Positions 17,357 through 25,909 of a stretch of DNA of 64,000 nucleotides are shown here, in pieces. Below the pieces are notes generated by a model. It saw only the letters and a list, made by a program, of their open reading frames with translations. It made no database searches and was not told where the DNA came from. The stretch is taken from NCBI GenBank assembly GCA_030432695.1, contig JAUILN010000007.1:124001-188000 (forward strand). Direction: 5' to 3'. Position numbers and translations under genes: made by a program. Origin of the DNA: a bacterium (GTDB lineage Bacteria > Planctomycetota > UBA1135 > UBA2386). Numbering within the stretch: position 1 is the first letter of the stretch; each line of letters starts with the position of its first letter.

Positions 17357-19303
17357 TCAGGGCCGCTGACGGATCGTGTCGGTGAACGCCAACGTCGGCA
17401 CGTTCGTCAGCAGGTCGATCGAACCGACGACGTAGTAGATGTCCTGGCCGAGCAGCGTCGAGAACTTCGGGAAGGGCCAGGACGCGTTGCCGTTCGCGTC
17501 GATGAACGACAGGAACAGTCCCACGTTCCCCACCGTGGCGAGCGTCAGGGCGTCCGGCGTGAAGTTCAGCGTCGGCCCGTTCGGCAGCGCGAAGCCGAGC
17601 GAGGTCGGCGGCGCGAGTGACGCGAACAGGATCGCTGCATCCATCGTGTCGGAGGCGATCCCGCCACGGAACCGGATACCCTGATTGGTCGCGGTGCGGT
17701 CCTCCAGCAGCGGCAGCCGCAGGCCGTTGACCTCGACCACGTTGTTGTTGTTGCCCATGCCATCGTCCTGCTGGACGACCGACACGATGTCGCGGTTCAT
17801 GGTGATGGTCGCGCAGGGATCATCGGTGTCGGCATTGCCGCCGCCGACCGTTTCGCAGTATTCCCAGGTGTGGCCGTTGTCGAAGGAGAAGGCCACCGCC
17901 GCGTCCTCTCCGCAACCGGTCTCGAGGCTCTGCACGTAGATCGAACCGACGCGGTCCAGGTTGTAGTACGAGTGGTTGCAGCCGGTGTTGGCGATGTCGA
18001 CCTCGACCTGCGTCCCGTTCTGGAAGTCGGCCAGCGTGCCGTAGGCGCCGCGCACGTCGTTGTCGGCGTTGCCCGAGCCCTCACGATCGTCGATCCACGA
18101 GACGAAGAACTCGCCGTTGTCGGGGTTGTACAGGAAGTCCTTGCCGTCCGAGTCGACCGTCGGCGGCACGGTGTCGACGCGGATGTTGCGCACCCAGTTC
18201 TGGCCGACGTCCGCCGAGTAGGACAGGAACAGGTCGTCGTCGTTCAGGTTGCGGGAGTCCTCCGAGATTACGAACACGAACGGCAACGAGAGCTTCACGA
18301 TCGGCTGCCGGTATTCGTAGGCGCCGGCCTGGCTCAGCTGCGTGGTGTCGACCTCGGCCTGCAGCGTCGCGCCGCCGTCGGTCGAGAGCCGGACGTAGCT
18401 GTTCTGGAAGGCGTTGTTGCCACCCATCCCGCCGTTGACCGAGACGCGGTCGTCGATCCAGGCGATGGCGACCACGGTTCCCTCGGCGGCGAGGCTCGGC
18501 AGATCCTCGTCCACGGTTCCCGTTGGATTGGCATCGTCGATGCGCCGCTCCTCCGCGAACGCCAGCGACAGGGCGCCGGTATTGGCATCGATGTCGACGG
18601 CGTTGTACCAGATGTCCTCGGTGCCGGTCGCGGCGTTGGCGCCGACCGCGAAGTCGTAGTCGGCCTCGAACGCGACGTGCAGCCGGTAGGTCGGGCCGTT
18701 CGGCGTGTCGACGCGAGCCAGCGCGGCAACCGGCTCGTCGCACTCGCTGAGGTCGTCGCCGGTGGTGAGCACGTTGTCCATGCCCTGGGAGACGCAGATC
18801 GACTGCCAGGTCTGCCCCTGGTCGACCGACACGAGCGCCCAGACGTAGTCGTCGGCAGTGCCGTTGTACTGACCGTTGGTGTCGCGGTTGGCGGTGAAGA
18901 CCACGGAGACGACGTTGTCGAGTACGTCGAACTCGATCTCCCCGCCGTCGAACGTCTCACCGGACGCGTTGTTGTTGACCCAGATGTCCTGGGACTGGTT
19001 GCGATCCCACGACCAGCCACCATCGACCGACCGCAGGTAGCGCCAGACGTTGTCGCCGCTGGCGTTCGCGTCGGGCCAGATCGCGTGCACGACCTGCGCG
19101 CTGGGGTAGATGCCGTTGGGGAGATCGGCGGGAAGGTCGGACTTCGAGGCCTTCACCTTCCAGGCGTTGAAGCCGAACACACTGGTGGTCACGCGGCCGC
19201 TGCTGAGCACGAAACGCCCACGAGGACATTCCGGCTCGGCCTGGGCGGAGACGACTCCGGCGAAACAGAGTGCGACCGAGGAGAAGAGAGCGTGGTTTCG
19301 CAT
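17357..19303 (-). CDS. Secreted Asp-box (BNR/sialidase-like) beta-propeller protein, paralogue 1
   Basis: A 648-residue exported protein: signal peptide (cleavage near VSAQ, residue 21), then a repeat region with Asp-box motifs S-x-D-x-G-x-x-W at 92-99, 159-166, 307-314 (partial), 363-370 and 473-480. This is the signature of sialidase-like six-bladed propellers. No sialidase arginine triad or catalytic Tyr/Asp is evident, so it is more likely a binding or surface protein than a glycosidase. Blades carry very acidic loops (DDREGSGNADND). The C-terminal ~75 residues (from SLGFALPNGPTLNF) form the tail shared with other secreted proteins here. It is the last of three tandem paralogues and very close to the second. 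Confidence 0.75.
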   Translation of the reverse strand: MRNHALFSSVALCFAGVVSAQAEPECPRGRFVLSSGRVTTSVFGFNAWKVKASKSDLPADLPNGIYPSAQVVHAIWPDANASGDNVWRYLRSVDGGWSWDRNQSQDIWVNNNASGETFDGGEIEFDVLDNVVSVVFTANRDTNGQYNGTADDYVWALVSVDQGQTWQSICVSQGMDNVLTTGDDLSECDEPVAALARVDTPNGPTYRLHVAFEADYDFAVGANAATGTEDIWYNAVDIDANTGALSLAFAEERRIDDANPTGTVDEDLPSLAAEGTVVAIAWIDDRVSVNGGMGGNNAFQNSYVRLSTDGGATLQAEVDTTQLSQAGAYEYRQPIVKLSLPFVFVISEDSRNLNDDDLFLSYSADVGQNWVRNIRVDTVPPTVDSDGKDFLYNPDNGEFFVSWIDDREGSGNADNDVRGAYGTLADFQNGTQVEVDIANTGCNHSYYNLDRVGSIYVQSLETGCGEDAAVAFSFDNGHTWEYCETVGGGNADTDDPCATITMNRDIVSVVQQDDGMGNNNNVVEVNGLRLPLLEDRTATNQGIRFRGGIASDTMDAAILFASLAPPTSLGFALPNGPTLNFTPDALTLATVGNVGLFLSFIDANGNASWPFPKFSTLLGQDIYYVVGSIDLLTNVPTLAFTDTIRQRP

Positions 19304-19440
19304 GTCGGTTCCTGACTGATGGGGAGCGACGGCGCCGACAGGAAGTCATGACATCCCACCGGGCCGGACCTCGCAGTATGGGTCAGGCGCACTCGCCCTC
19401 GCGACCTTCGATCGACTTCACGCCGAAATCGACACCGCGG

Positions 19441-19484
19441 CCCCGCAGCACCTCATCGAGGTGCCACGAAGCCGCGGTGCGGGG
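19441..19484 (-). terminator. Nested hairpin downstream of Asp-box paralogue 2
   Basis: Inner perfect repeat GCACCTC (19448-19454) / GAGGTGC (19458-19464) with a 3-nt loop, enclosed by outer arms CCCCGCA (19441-19447) / TGCGGGG (19478-19484). It lies in the 223-bp gap after the stop at 19527, read on the minus strand, and suggests a terminator isolating the two paralogues. Confidence 0.45.
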
Positions 19485-19526
19485 CAAGCCGACGCGAAGT
19501 GACGCAAGTCGCTTCGCGCGTTGACG

Positions 19527-21476
19527 TCACGGACGCTGACGGACCGGGTCGGAGAACGCCGCGGTCGGCGTGTTGCTCAGCAGGTCGACCGTTCCGACGA
19601 CGTAGTAGATGTCCTGGCCGATCAGGGTCGCGAAGTTCGGGAAGGGCCAGCGGGCCTCGCCGTTCGCATCGATCAGGGCCAGGAACAGGCCGAGGTTGCC
19701 GACCGAGCCGAGGGTCAGCGCGTCCGGCGTGAAGTTCAGCGACGGACCGTTCGGCAGCGCGAAGCCGAGCGAGGTCGGCGGGGTGAGTGCCGCGAACAGG
19801 ATCGCCGCGTCCATGTCGTCCGAGGCGATTCCGCCGCGGAAGGTGAGGCCGCGGTTGGCGCGGGTCTCGTCGGTGAGCAGCGGCAGCTTCAGGCCGTTGA
19901 CCTCGACCACGTTGTTGTTGTTGCCCTGACCATCGTCCTGCTGGACCACCGAGACGATGTCCCGGTTCAGGGTGATCGCCGCGCTCGGATCGTCGGCGTC
20001 GGCATTGCCGCCGCCCACGGTCTCGCACAGCTCCCAGGTCCGACCGTTGTCGGTCGACCACGCCACCGCGGCGTCCTCACCGCAACCCGTCTCGAGGCTC
20101 TGCACGTAGATCGACGTGCCGGGCAGTCGATCGAGGTTGTAGTGCGAGTGGTTGCAGGTCGAGTTGTAGACCTCGACCTCGGTCTGCGTGCCGTTCTGGA
20201 ACTCGGCGAGGGTGCCGTAGGCGCCGCGCACGTCGTTGTCGGCGTTGCCGGTACCCTCGCGGTCGTCGATCCAGGAGATGAAGAACTCACCGATGTCGGT
20301 GTTGTAGAAGAAGTCCTTGCCGTCGGAGTCGATCGTCGCGGGGACGGTGTCGGCGCGGATGTTCCGGACCCACGTCGGAGTCGCCGCCGAGATATCGTTG
20401 GTGTAGGTCAGCCAGAGGTCGTCGTCGCTCATGTTGCGCGAGTCTTCGGAGACCACAAACACCATGTTCCCGTAGATCTTCACCAGCGGCTGGCGGTAGC
20501 CGAAGCCGCCGGCGGTGGTGAGCTGCGTGCAGTCGACCTCGGCGGCGAACGTCGCACCACCGTCCAGCGAGTAACGCAGGTAGGTGTTCTGGAAGGCGTT
20601 GTTGGCGCCCATGCCGCCATTGACGGAGACGCGGTCATCGATCCACACCACGCCGACGTTCAGACCGTCGGCCCACAGGTGCGGCAGGTCCTCGTCGATC
20701 GTGCCGGACGGGTGGGCGTCGTCCATGCGGCGCTCCTCGGGGAACGCCAGCGACAGCGCGCCATTGGCGGCGATGTCGACGCGGTTGTACCAGACGTCTT
20801 CCTGGCCCGACGCGGCGTTGGCACCGACCGCGAAGTCGTAGTCGGCCTCGAACGCGACGTGCAGGTAGTAGCGCGAGCCCACCTTCGCGAGTTTGGCGAC
20901 CGGCTCGTCGCACTCGCTGAGGTCGTCACCGGTGGTGAGCACGTTGTCCATGCCCTGCGAGACGCAGATCGACTGCCAGGTCTGCCCCTGGTCGGCCGAC
21001 ACGACGGCCCACACGTAGTCGTCGCCGCCGGCGGTGAACTGGCCGTTGGTGTCGCGGTTGGCGGTGAAGACCACCGAGATCACGTTGTCGAGGACGTCGA
21101 ACTCGACCTCGCCACCGTCGAAGGTCGCGCCGGCCGCCTGGTCGACGTTGACCCAGATGTCCTGGACCTGGTTCAGGTCCCAGGACCAGCCGCCGTCGAC
21201 CGAGCGCAGGTAACGCCAGGTGTTCAGGCCGGCGGCGTTCTGGTCGACCCAGATCGCGTGCGCGACCTGCGCGGTCGGGTAGATGCCGTTGGCGATGTTG
21301 CCCGGCAGGTCGTTCTTGGCAGTCGCGACGTGCCAGGCTCGGAAGTCGTAGACGCTGGTGGTCACCCGACCGCTGCTGAGCTGGAAGCGCCCGCGCGGGC
21401 ACTCGGGTTCGGTCTGGGCAAGGGAGGAACCGGCGACGAGGAGTGCCGCGCCGGTGAGGAGGAGGGGGTTTCGCAT
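19527..21476 (-). CDS. Secreted Asp-box (BNR/sialidase-like) beta-propeller protein, paralogue 2
   Basis: A 649-residue homologue of the preceding entry. The two share most residues along their whole length, including the first 100 (signal peptide, CPRGRF, YLRSVDGGWSWD) and the C-terminal tail (SLGFALPNGPSLNF to the RQRP end). Asp-box motifs are at the same places and the acidic loop DDREGTGNADND is kept. The start is taken at 21476, directly before the signal peptide; the longer open frame upstream is not plausible coding. Exported, function unknown. The similarity suggests a fairly recent tandem duplication with little functional change. Confidence 0.75.
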   Translation of the reverse strand: MRNPLLLTGAALLVAGSSLAQTEPECPRGRFQLSSGRVTTSVYDFRAWHVATAKNDLPGNIANGIYPTAQVAHAIWVDQNAAGLNTWRYLRSVDGGWSWDLNQVQDIWVNVDQAAGATFDGGEVEFDVLDNVISVVFTANRDTNGQFTAGGDDYVWAVVSADQGQTWQSICVSQGMDNVLTTGDDLSECDEPVAKLAKVGSRYYLHVAFEADYDFAVGANAASGQEDVWYNRVDIAANGALSLAFPEERRMDDAHPSGTIDEDLPHLWADGLNVGVVWIDDRVSVNGGMGANNAFQNTYLRYSLDGGATFAAEVDCTQLTTAGGFGYRQPLVKIYGNMVFVVSEDSRNMSDDDLWLTYTNDISAATPTWVRNIRADTVPATIDSDGKDFFYNTDIGEFFISWIDDREGTGNADNDVRGAYGTLAEFQNGTQTEVEVYNSTCNHSHYNLDRLPGTSIYVQSLETGCGEDAAVAWSTDNGRTWELCETVGGGNADADDPSAAITLNRDIVSVVQQDDGQGNNNNVVEVNGLKLPLLTDETRANRGLTFRGGIASDDMDAAILFAALTPPTSLGFALPNGPSLNFTPDALTLGSVGNLGLFLALIDANGEARWPFPNFATLIGQDIYYVVGTVDLLSNTPTAAFSDPVRQRP

Positions 21477-21564
21477 GATGGCTTCGGTGGTTCGAAACGA
21501 GGCGAGACGATGCCCCGGCCACACGAAGGCCATGACCGTTCCAATGAGAAGACCCCGCAAATGT

Positions 21565-21602
21565 GCGCGGCGCGCACCGGACAACCCCGATGCGCGCCGC
21601 GC
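21565..21602 (-). terminator. Strong hairpin downstream of Asp-box paralogue 3
   Basis: Perfect 12-bp inverted repeat GCGCGGCGCGCA (21565-21576) / TGCGCGCCGCGC (21591-21602) with a 14-nt loop, in the gap after the stop at 21644 (minus strand). It would make a very stable terminator-like stem; no T-run follows. Confidence 0.55.
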
Positions 21603-21643
21603 GGGATCCAGAACGGACCGGAGTCCGCAATCGAGATCGCGGG

Positions 21644-23524
21644 TCAGTTCTGCTGGATCGGATCGGTGTAGTCGCGGCCCAGCACCGGCGGCATGCCCTC
21701 GGCGTTGACCACCATGTAGTAGACCGGCTGGCCGATCAGCTGGGCGACGTTCGGCAGCGGCCACGTCGCGCTTCCGTCGACACCCGTCGCGGTCAGGAAC
21801 ACCGCCGCGTTCTCGATGGCGCCGACCGAGATCGCGTCGAGGCTGAAGTTGTAGGCGACCCCGTCCAACGCTCCGCCGACGACCGCGCCGTTGCTCACCG
21901 GGGCAGTGATCGACGGCAGCAGGAGGACGAACTCGTTGGCGGCGCCGGTGCCACCGGCATAGCTGAGGCCCGCACCCGTCGCGGTGTCGTCGGTGAGCTG
22001 CTGAGCCTTGAGCCCGCGCAGGTAGACGTTGTTGAAGTCGTTGCCGAGGTTGTCGTCGTCCTGCCAGATCACGTTGACGTCGCCGTTGATCGTCACCGCG
22101 ACGTAGATGTCGTCGACGTCGGCGACGAAGTTGTCGGCGACCTGGTAGTTGGTCCAGTTGACGCCGCGGTCGACCGACACGGCGACGACCGCGCCCTCGG
22201 GGAAGTCGCTGCTCTCGTAGCAGATCGCGAACACGTCGCCGTAGCAGTCGATCTCGTACATCGCGTCGTTGTCCGACCCGGTCGAGACGAGCTGCTCGGT
22301 CGTAGTCCCGTTGATGAAGTCCTGGCCACCGTTGCGATCGATCACCACGTAGACGTCGTTGTCGATGTTGCCAGGGCCCTGCCGATCGTCGTGGTAGGCG
22401 ACGACGATCGTGCCCTGATCCGCGAAGTGGCCGAAGTAGCTGTCGACGTCGACGTCGGCCGGCCCCTGGCTGATCAGCACGTTGTCGGTCCAGCTCTGAC
22501 CGGCGTCGGACGAGATGCTGCCCCAGACCAGGTCGGGGCTGCCGGAACGCGTGTCCTCCTGCAGGACGACGATGGTGTTGCCGCGGACCAACGGCTGGCA
22601 GGGATCCTCACCCTCGTCGGCGGTGAAGTTGGTGTGGTTGTAGTCGACGCCCCAGGTGGCGCCCCCATCGGTCGAGACCCGCGAGCGCGTGTCGTCGTTG
22701 TCGCCGTTGCCGTTGTCGCGGGCGTCGTGCCAGGCGACGACCACCACGTCGCCGTCCGCCGCGATCGACGGCTGGTCGGTATCGGTCACGCCGGAGGCCG
22801 TGGTTTCGATCTGCACCTCGTTAGCGAACGACGCGGTCAGAACGCCGCCGACGAACTCGAAGCGTTGGTAGTAGATGTCCTCGTTGGCCGAGGCGACGCC
22901 GTTGCCGTCGTCGTCGTAGTCGACCTCGTAGCAGACGTGAGCCCGGCCCAGGCCGTCCACCGCGAGGCGACAGTCGTCGATGTCGTTGAAGTCGATCCCG
23001 CTCGGGAGCGGGGTCACGAGGCCCGAGGAGGCGTTGAGAGCCTGCCACGTGACGCCCTGGTCGCTCGAACCGATGATCCAACACGAGTCGTCGTTGCCGG
23101 GGTTCGGGGTGCCGATCGCGTCGCGGTCGGCGGTGAGGACCACGTAGACGTTGTTGCCGTCGGCCTGCAGGTCGAGACCGGGCGTATCGAAGGTCTCACC
23201 GCCGGCTGTGTCGGTCACCCAGATGTCCTGGGCTCCGGCGATATCGTAGCTGAAGCCGCCGTCGACCGACTTCGCGAAGCGGATGACGACGTCTCCGGCG
23301 CCATTCTGGTCGACCCAAATCGCGTAGACGAGTCGTGCAGTCGCGGCCAGACCGCCCGACGCGGGCAGACTCTGCTTGGGGGACGCGATCTGCCATCCAG
23401 TGAAGCCGTAGGTGCTGGTGGTGACCGATCCGGAAGAGGCCTGGACCTCGTCGCGAAGCCCCTGAGCGGGGAGCAACGCGCTTGCGGAGAGGACGGCGAG
23501 GGGGAGGACTTGGACTGTCTTCAT
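21644..23524 (-). CDS. Secreted Asp-box beta-propeller protein, paralogue 3 (divergent)
   Basis: A 626-residue relative of the two preceding genes but clearly more distant. Signal peptide LAVLSASALLPAQG; Asp-box motifs include SVDGGFSYD, SSDQGVTWQ, STDGGATWG, SSDAGQSWT and SVDRGVNWT, more regular than in the other two. An acidic DYDDDGNGVASANED stretch and several DDRQGPGNIDND-like loops look calcium-binding. The C-terminal tail again matches the family pattern (WPLPNVAQLIGQPVYYMV, ending TDPIQQN). No glycosidase active-site set is visible. It is the most upstream of the tandem and probably the oldest branch. Confidence 0.75.
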   Translation of the reverse strand: MKTVQVLPLAVLSASALLPAQGLRDEVQASSGSVTTSTYGFTGWQIASPKQSLPASGGLAATARLVYAIWVDQNGAGDVVIRFAKSVDGGFSYDIAGAQDIWVTDTAGGETFDTPGLDLQADGNNVYVVLTADRDAIGTPNPGNDDSCWIIGSSDQGVTWQALNASSGLVTPLPSGIDFNDIDDCRLAVDGLGRAHVCYEVDYDDDGNGVASANEDIYYQRFEFVGGVLTASFANEVQIETTASGVTDTDQPSIAADGDVVVVAWHDARDNGNGDNDDTRSRVSTDGGATWGVDYNHTNFTADEGEDPCQPLVRGNTIVVLQEDTRSGSPDLVWGSISSDAGQSWTDNVLISQGPADVDVDSYFGHFADQGTIVVAYHDDRQGPGNIDNDVYVVIDRNGGQDFINGTTTEQLVSTGSDNDAMYEIDCYGDVFAICYESSDFPEGAVVAVSVDRGVNWTNYQVADNFVADVDDIYVAVTINGDVNVIWQDDDNLGNDFNNVYLRGLKAQQLTDDTATGAGLSYAGGTGAANEFVLLLPSITAPVSNGAVVGGALDGVAYNFSLDAISVGAIENAAVFLTATGVDGSATWPLPNVAQLIGQPVYYMVVNAEGMPPVLGRDYTDPIQQN

Positions 23525-23923
23525 GGTTCCGCTGCGGTGTTTCGGTTTTGCAGGGCCCCGAGTGCGCCCCGCGGTCGGATCGCCAAGGACACCGGTCCAC
23601 GGTCAATCGGCGGTGAAGCCGAAACAAGCTTCCGCTCCTGCCCACACCCCCAATTCTGTCCGTCGTAAGACGGCCGCTGGGCGCCGCGGGGGTTCCACTC
23701 GGGCACGTTGCGGTGTTTAATCGGTCGCTTCACTTCTGCGCCGCGACTTGCCGATACGGCAGGCAGGAATCAGACCGGAGAAATCCGGGTCAGGCGCAAC
23801 TCATTCCGGGGGTTCCTCCGCGCCGGGACCTCCACGGGCCTCGCACCCCCAAGCCCTCCCACCCCGGCGCCCACCCTCAACGTCGTCCCCGCACGGGGGC
23901 GCACTTCCGACGAGGTCACACCC
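23525..23923. other. Intergenic region holding promoters and a candidate structured RNA
   Basis: A 399-bp divergent gap between Asp-box paralogue 3 and a small gene. The half nearest the Asp-box gene shows no clear feature. The other half contains the structured element described at 23737-23798. Frames that run through the gap on the plus strand have a Pro/Arg-rich composition unlike the real gene and are not taken as coding. Confidence 0.5.
23737..23798 (+). ncRNA. Candidate structured RNA, cobalamin-riboswitch-like core
   Basis: Read on the plus strand, arms TGCGCC (23737-23742) and GGCGCA (23793-23798) enclose two hairpins: TGCCG-ATA-CGGCA and CCGGA-GAAA-TCCGG, forming a three-way junction. 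The stretch GGAA, CCGGAGAAATCCGG and GTCAGGCGCAACTC resembles the conserved core of cobalamin riboswitches, where a GTGAAA-type loop lies between GGGAA and CCGCAACTG. The normal B12 box is not seen downstream. It ends about 125 bp before a small gene of unknown function. It may be a divergent riboswitch, another RNA, or coincidence. Confidence 0.35.
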
Positions 23924-24169
23924 ATGAAGATCAGCGAGAACCGACGACTCCGCGGCGAGAAGAAGGCCCTTGCGCGCCACGACCACCAGGCGCGCATGAT
24001 GTCGGGCGCTGAGAAGAAGTTCTTCCAGCTCGCCTCGGCGATCGCCGACGGCCCGGAAGCGGCTGCCAAGCTCGACCTGTCGAAGACCGACCTGATCCTG
24101 AAGAAGGCCGGCAAGACCACCGCCGACCTGCAGGAACTGGTCGAAGAGCTGCGCGCCGAGTCAGCCTGA
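23924..24169 (+). CDS. Small basic helical protein of unknown function
   Basis: An 81-residue protein not recognised as any family. The N-terminal third is rich in Arg, Lys and His (ENRRLRGEKKALARHDHQAR); the rest is helical with a TTADLQELVEEL end, suggesting a small nucleic-acid- or ribosome-associated protein, though nothing proves this. The ATG at 23924 has GAGG 8 nt upstream, and codon use changes to the genomic style there. The longer upstream frame is Pro-rich and unlikely. A candidate structured RNA lies just upstream and a hairpin just downstream. Confidence 0.65.
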   Translation: MKISENRRLRGEKKALARHDHQARMMSGAEKKFFQLASAIADGPEAAAKLDLSKTDLILKKAGKTTADLQELVEELRAESA

Positions 24170-24215
24170 CGGCTTGGCCTCGAGCAAGACTGCCTCGAGA
24201 GACGAAGGCGCATCG

Positions 24216-24251
24216 AGAGAGCACGTCCCGCGAGTCGGGTGCGTGCTCTCT
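24216..24251. terminator. Hairpin between convergent genes
   Basis: Perfect 10-bp arms AGAGAGCACG (24216-24225) / CGTGCTCTCT (24242-24251). The 16-nt loop itself contains CCCG/CGGG. It sits between the small gene and the convergent CoA-binding gene and is a good two-way terminator candidate. Confidence 0.5.
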
Positions 24252-24286
24252 GCATGTACGGCGAGCCCCCGCGAAGGCGGGTCGGA

Positions 24287-24682
24287 TCAGTCCGCGATGC
24301 GCGCCAGCTCCACGAGGATGCAGGCTCCGCCGTAGATCACCGTCGCGCCCGCTGCCTTCGCGCGCTCGATCGCGTCGGCATGCTCCGCGCCGGGCTGCAT
24401 CCACAGCCGACGGATTCCCTGCTCGAGGGCCGCGTCGACGATCCCGGCCGTCACCGCCGGTGGCGTCACGATGCTCAACCCGTGCACGCCGTCGGGGAGA
24501 TCCCGTAGATCGCGGACCGCGGCGACCCCCTCGATCGACTCCTCCCGCGGGTGAACGGGAACCGCCGTGCGATCGGCGGCGAGCAACGCTCGCAGGACGC
24601 GGTTGCCGAACTTGCTCCGATCACGGGAAGCGCCGGCGACTGCGAACAGCGTCCCGCACAGGAAGTCGGCGATCGGGTCCAT
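24287..24682 (-). CDS. CoA-binding domain protein (YccU-like)
   Basis: A 131-residue single-domain protein of the CoA_binding_2 Rossmann family. Motifs are VAGASRDRSKFGNRVLRAL, the strand AVPVHPR, the loop VTPPAVTAGIVDAALEQGI, LWMQPGAEHADAIERAK and the terminal CILVELARI. Length and order agree with YccU-type proteins, which bind CoA or a related nucleotide in the cytoplasm but have no firm enzymatic role. The ATG at 24682 gives the family N-terminus; in-frame GTG codons just upstream are possible alternatives and no clear ribosome-binding site is present. It is divergent from the glycosyltransferase gene. Confidence 0.85.
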   Translation of the reverse strand: MDPIADFLCGTLFAVAGASRDRSKFGNRVLRALLAADRTAVPVHPREESIEGVAAVRDLRDLPDGVHGLSIVTPPAVTAGIVDAALEQGIRRLWMQPGAEHADAIERAKAAGATVIYGGACILVELARIAD

Positions 24683-24763
24683 CACCGGCAGGATCACCGG
24701 ACGATCCCGCGAGGGGAAGCCCGGGGGTACAATGGGACGGTCCGGATCGAGAGGGATCCCCCC

Positions 24764-25909
24764 ATGACGAGTGCCCGGCCGATCCTGTTCGTGGACGCCG
24801 ACCCGGAGTTCGGCAGCCGCGGTCGCAGCCTGCTGACCCTGCTCGGCTCGCTCGATACCGAGCGCTACCGACTCCACCTCGCGCTGCCCGCACGCGGTCC
24901 CCTCGCCGAAGCCGCCGCCGCGCTGCGCGTGGCGGTGCACGTGGTCGACCTGCCGACGCGCGCGCCGTTCCGCACGCCCGGGCTCCTCTGGCAGGCCGGC
25001 GACCGGCTGCGCCGCCTGGCGCGTCACGTCGGCACTCGGGTCGTGCACGCCAACGGGGACGTCGCGGGCTTCGCCTCGCTGCTCGCGGTGCGCAACACCC
25101 GCACTCCAGTGGTGTGGCACGTCCGCGATGCCGGCATCGCACCGGTGCAGGTGCGCCGCGCACGTTCGCGCAGCGCGGCGGTGATCGTCGGCTCGCACCA
25201 CGCCGCCGACGGCGCCGCGGACCGCGCCGTGGTCCAGGTGGTGCCTGACGGTGTTCCGGACCGCTTCTTCGACTGCGCACGCGAGTGCGGTCGTGAAGCG
25301 CGCCGCGAGTTCGAGATCCGAGAAGACGCACCGTTGGTGGCCCTGGTCTCGCGCTTGGCACCGTCCCGGGGCCTACGCGCGTTCCTCAATGCACTCCCGC
25401 TATTGCTCGACGGGAATCCCGACGCCTCGGTATGGATCGTCGGCGGCGAACCCGAGGGGGTCGATCGACGCAGCGTCGAGGACTTCGCAGCGGTGCTGCG
25501 TCACCACGCGGCCTCGCTCGGGGTCCTCGACCGGGTCCGCTTCGTCGGCCGCCGCGATGATGTCCACCGCCTGTTGACCGCGGCCGATCTGCTGGTCCAC
25601 CCCTCGCGGGAACCCGAACCGTTCGCCCTCGCCGTGGCCGAAGCCAAGGCAGTGGGGACGCCGTCGGTGGTCACCTCGGTCGGCTGCCTCCCGGAGATGG
25701 TGCGCGACGGGATCGATGGCGCGGTGGTCGCCGCCGACGACGCCCGCGTGCTCGCCGACCGGGTCGGCACGCTGCTCGCCGATCACAGCCTGCGCGAGCG
25801 CTGGGGCGACGCCGCGCGCATCGACGCCCGCTCGCGCTGGACCGCCGCGGGCCACGCACGCAGCCTGGAGTCGATCTACGACCGCGTGATCGCCTCGGCC
25901 GCAGGCTGA
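24764..25909 (+). CDS. GT4-family (GT-B) glycosyltransferase
   Basis: A 381-residue cytoplasmic glycosyltransferase with two Rossmann-like halves. The N-terminal acceptor half opens with FVDADPEFGSRGRSLLTLL. The donor half contains VPDGVPDRFF, LVSRLAPSRGLRAFLNAL, VRFVGRRDDVHRLLTAADLL, HPSREPEPFALAVAEAKAVG (the conserved E-x7-E motif of GT4 enzymes) and VTSVGCLPEMV. It transfers a sugar from a nucleotide donor, probably to a lipid, glycan or small molecule; specificity cannot be read. It stands alone, without a polysaccharide cluster. Its 3' end overlaps the convergent lipoprotein gene by 34 bp. A TACAAT element at 24728-24733 might be a -10 box, without a good -35. Confidence 0.85.
   Translation: MTSARPILFVDADPEFGSRGRSLLTLLGSLDTERYRLHLALPARGPLAEAAAALRVAVHVVDLPTRAPFRTPGLLWQAGDRLRRLARHVGTRVVHANGDVAGFASLLAVRNTRTPVVWHVRDAGIAPVQVRRARSRSAAVIVGSHHAADGAADRAVVQVVPDGVPDRFFDCARECGREARREFEIREDAPLVALVSRLAPSRGLRAFLNALPLLLDGNPDASVWIVGGEPEGVDRRSVEDFAAVLRHHAASLGVLDRVRFVGRRDDVHRLLTAADLLVHPSREPEPFALAVAEAKAVGTPSVVTSVGCLPEMVRDGIDGAVVAADDARVLADRVGTLLADHSLRERWGDAARIDARSRWTAAGHARSLESIYDRVIASAAG

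Noticed and set aside
17357..23524. Calling the Asp-box proteins sialidases
   Set aside because: Asp-boxes are common to many propellers, and the Arg triad and catalytic residues of sialidases were not seen.
23708..23923. Longer start for the small basic protein
   Set aside because: Codons before 23924 are Pro/Arg-rich and cover the structured RNA region; a ribosome-binding site precedes the ATG at 23924.
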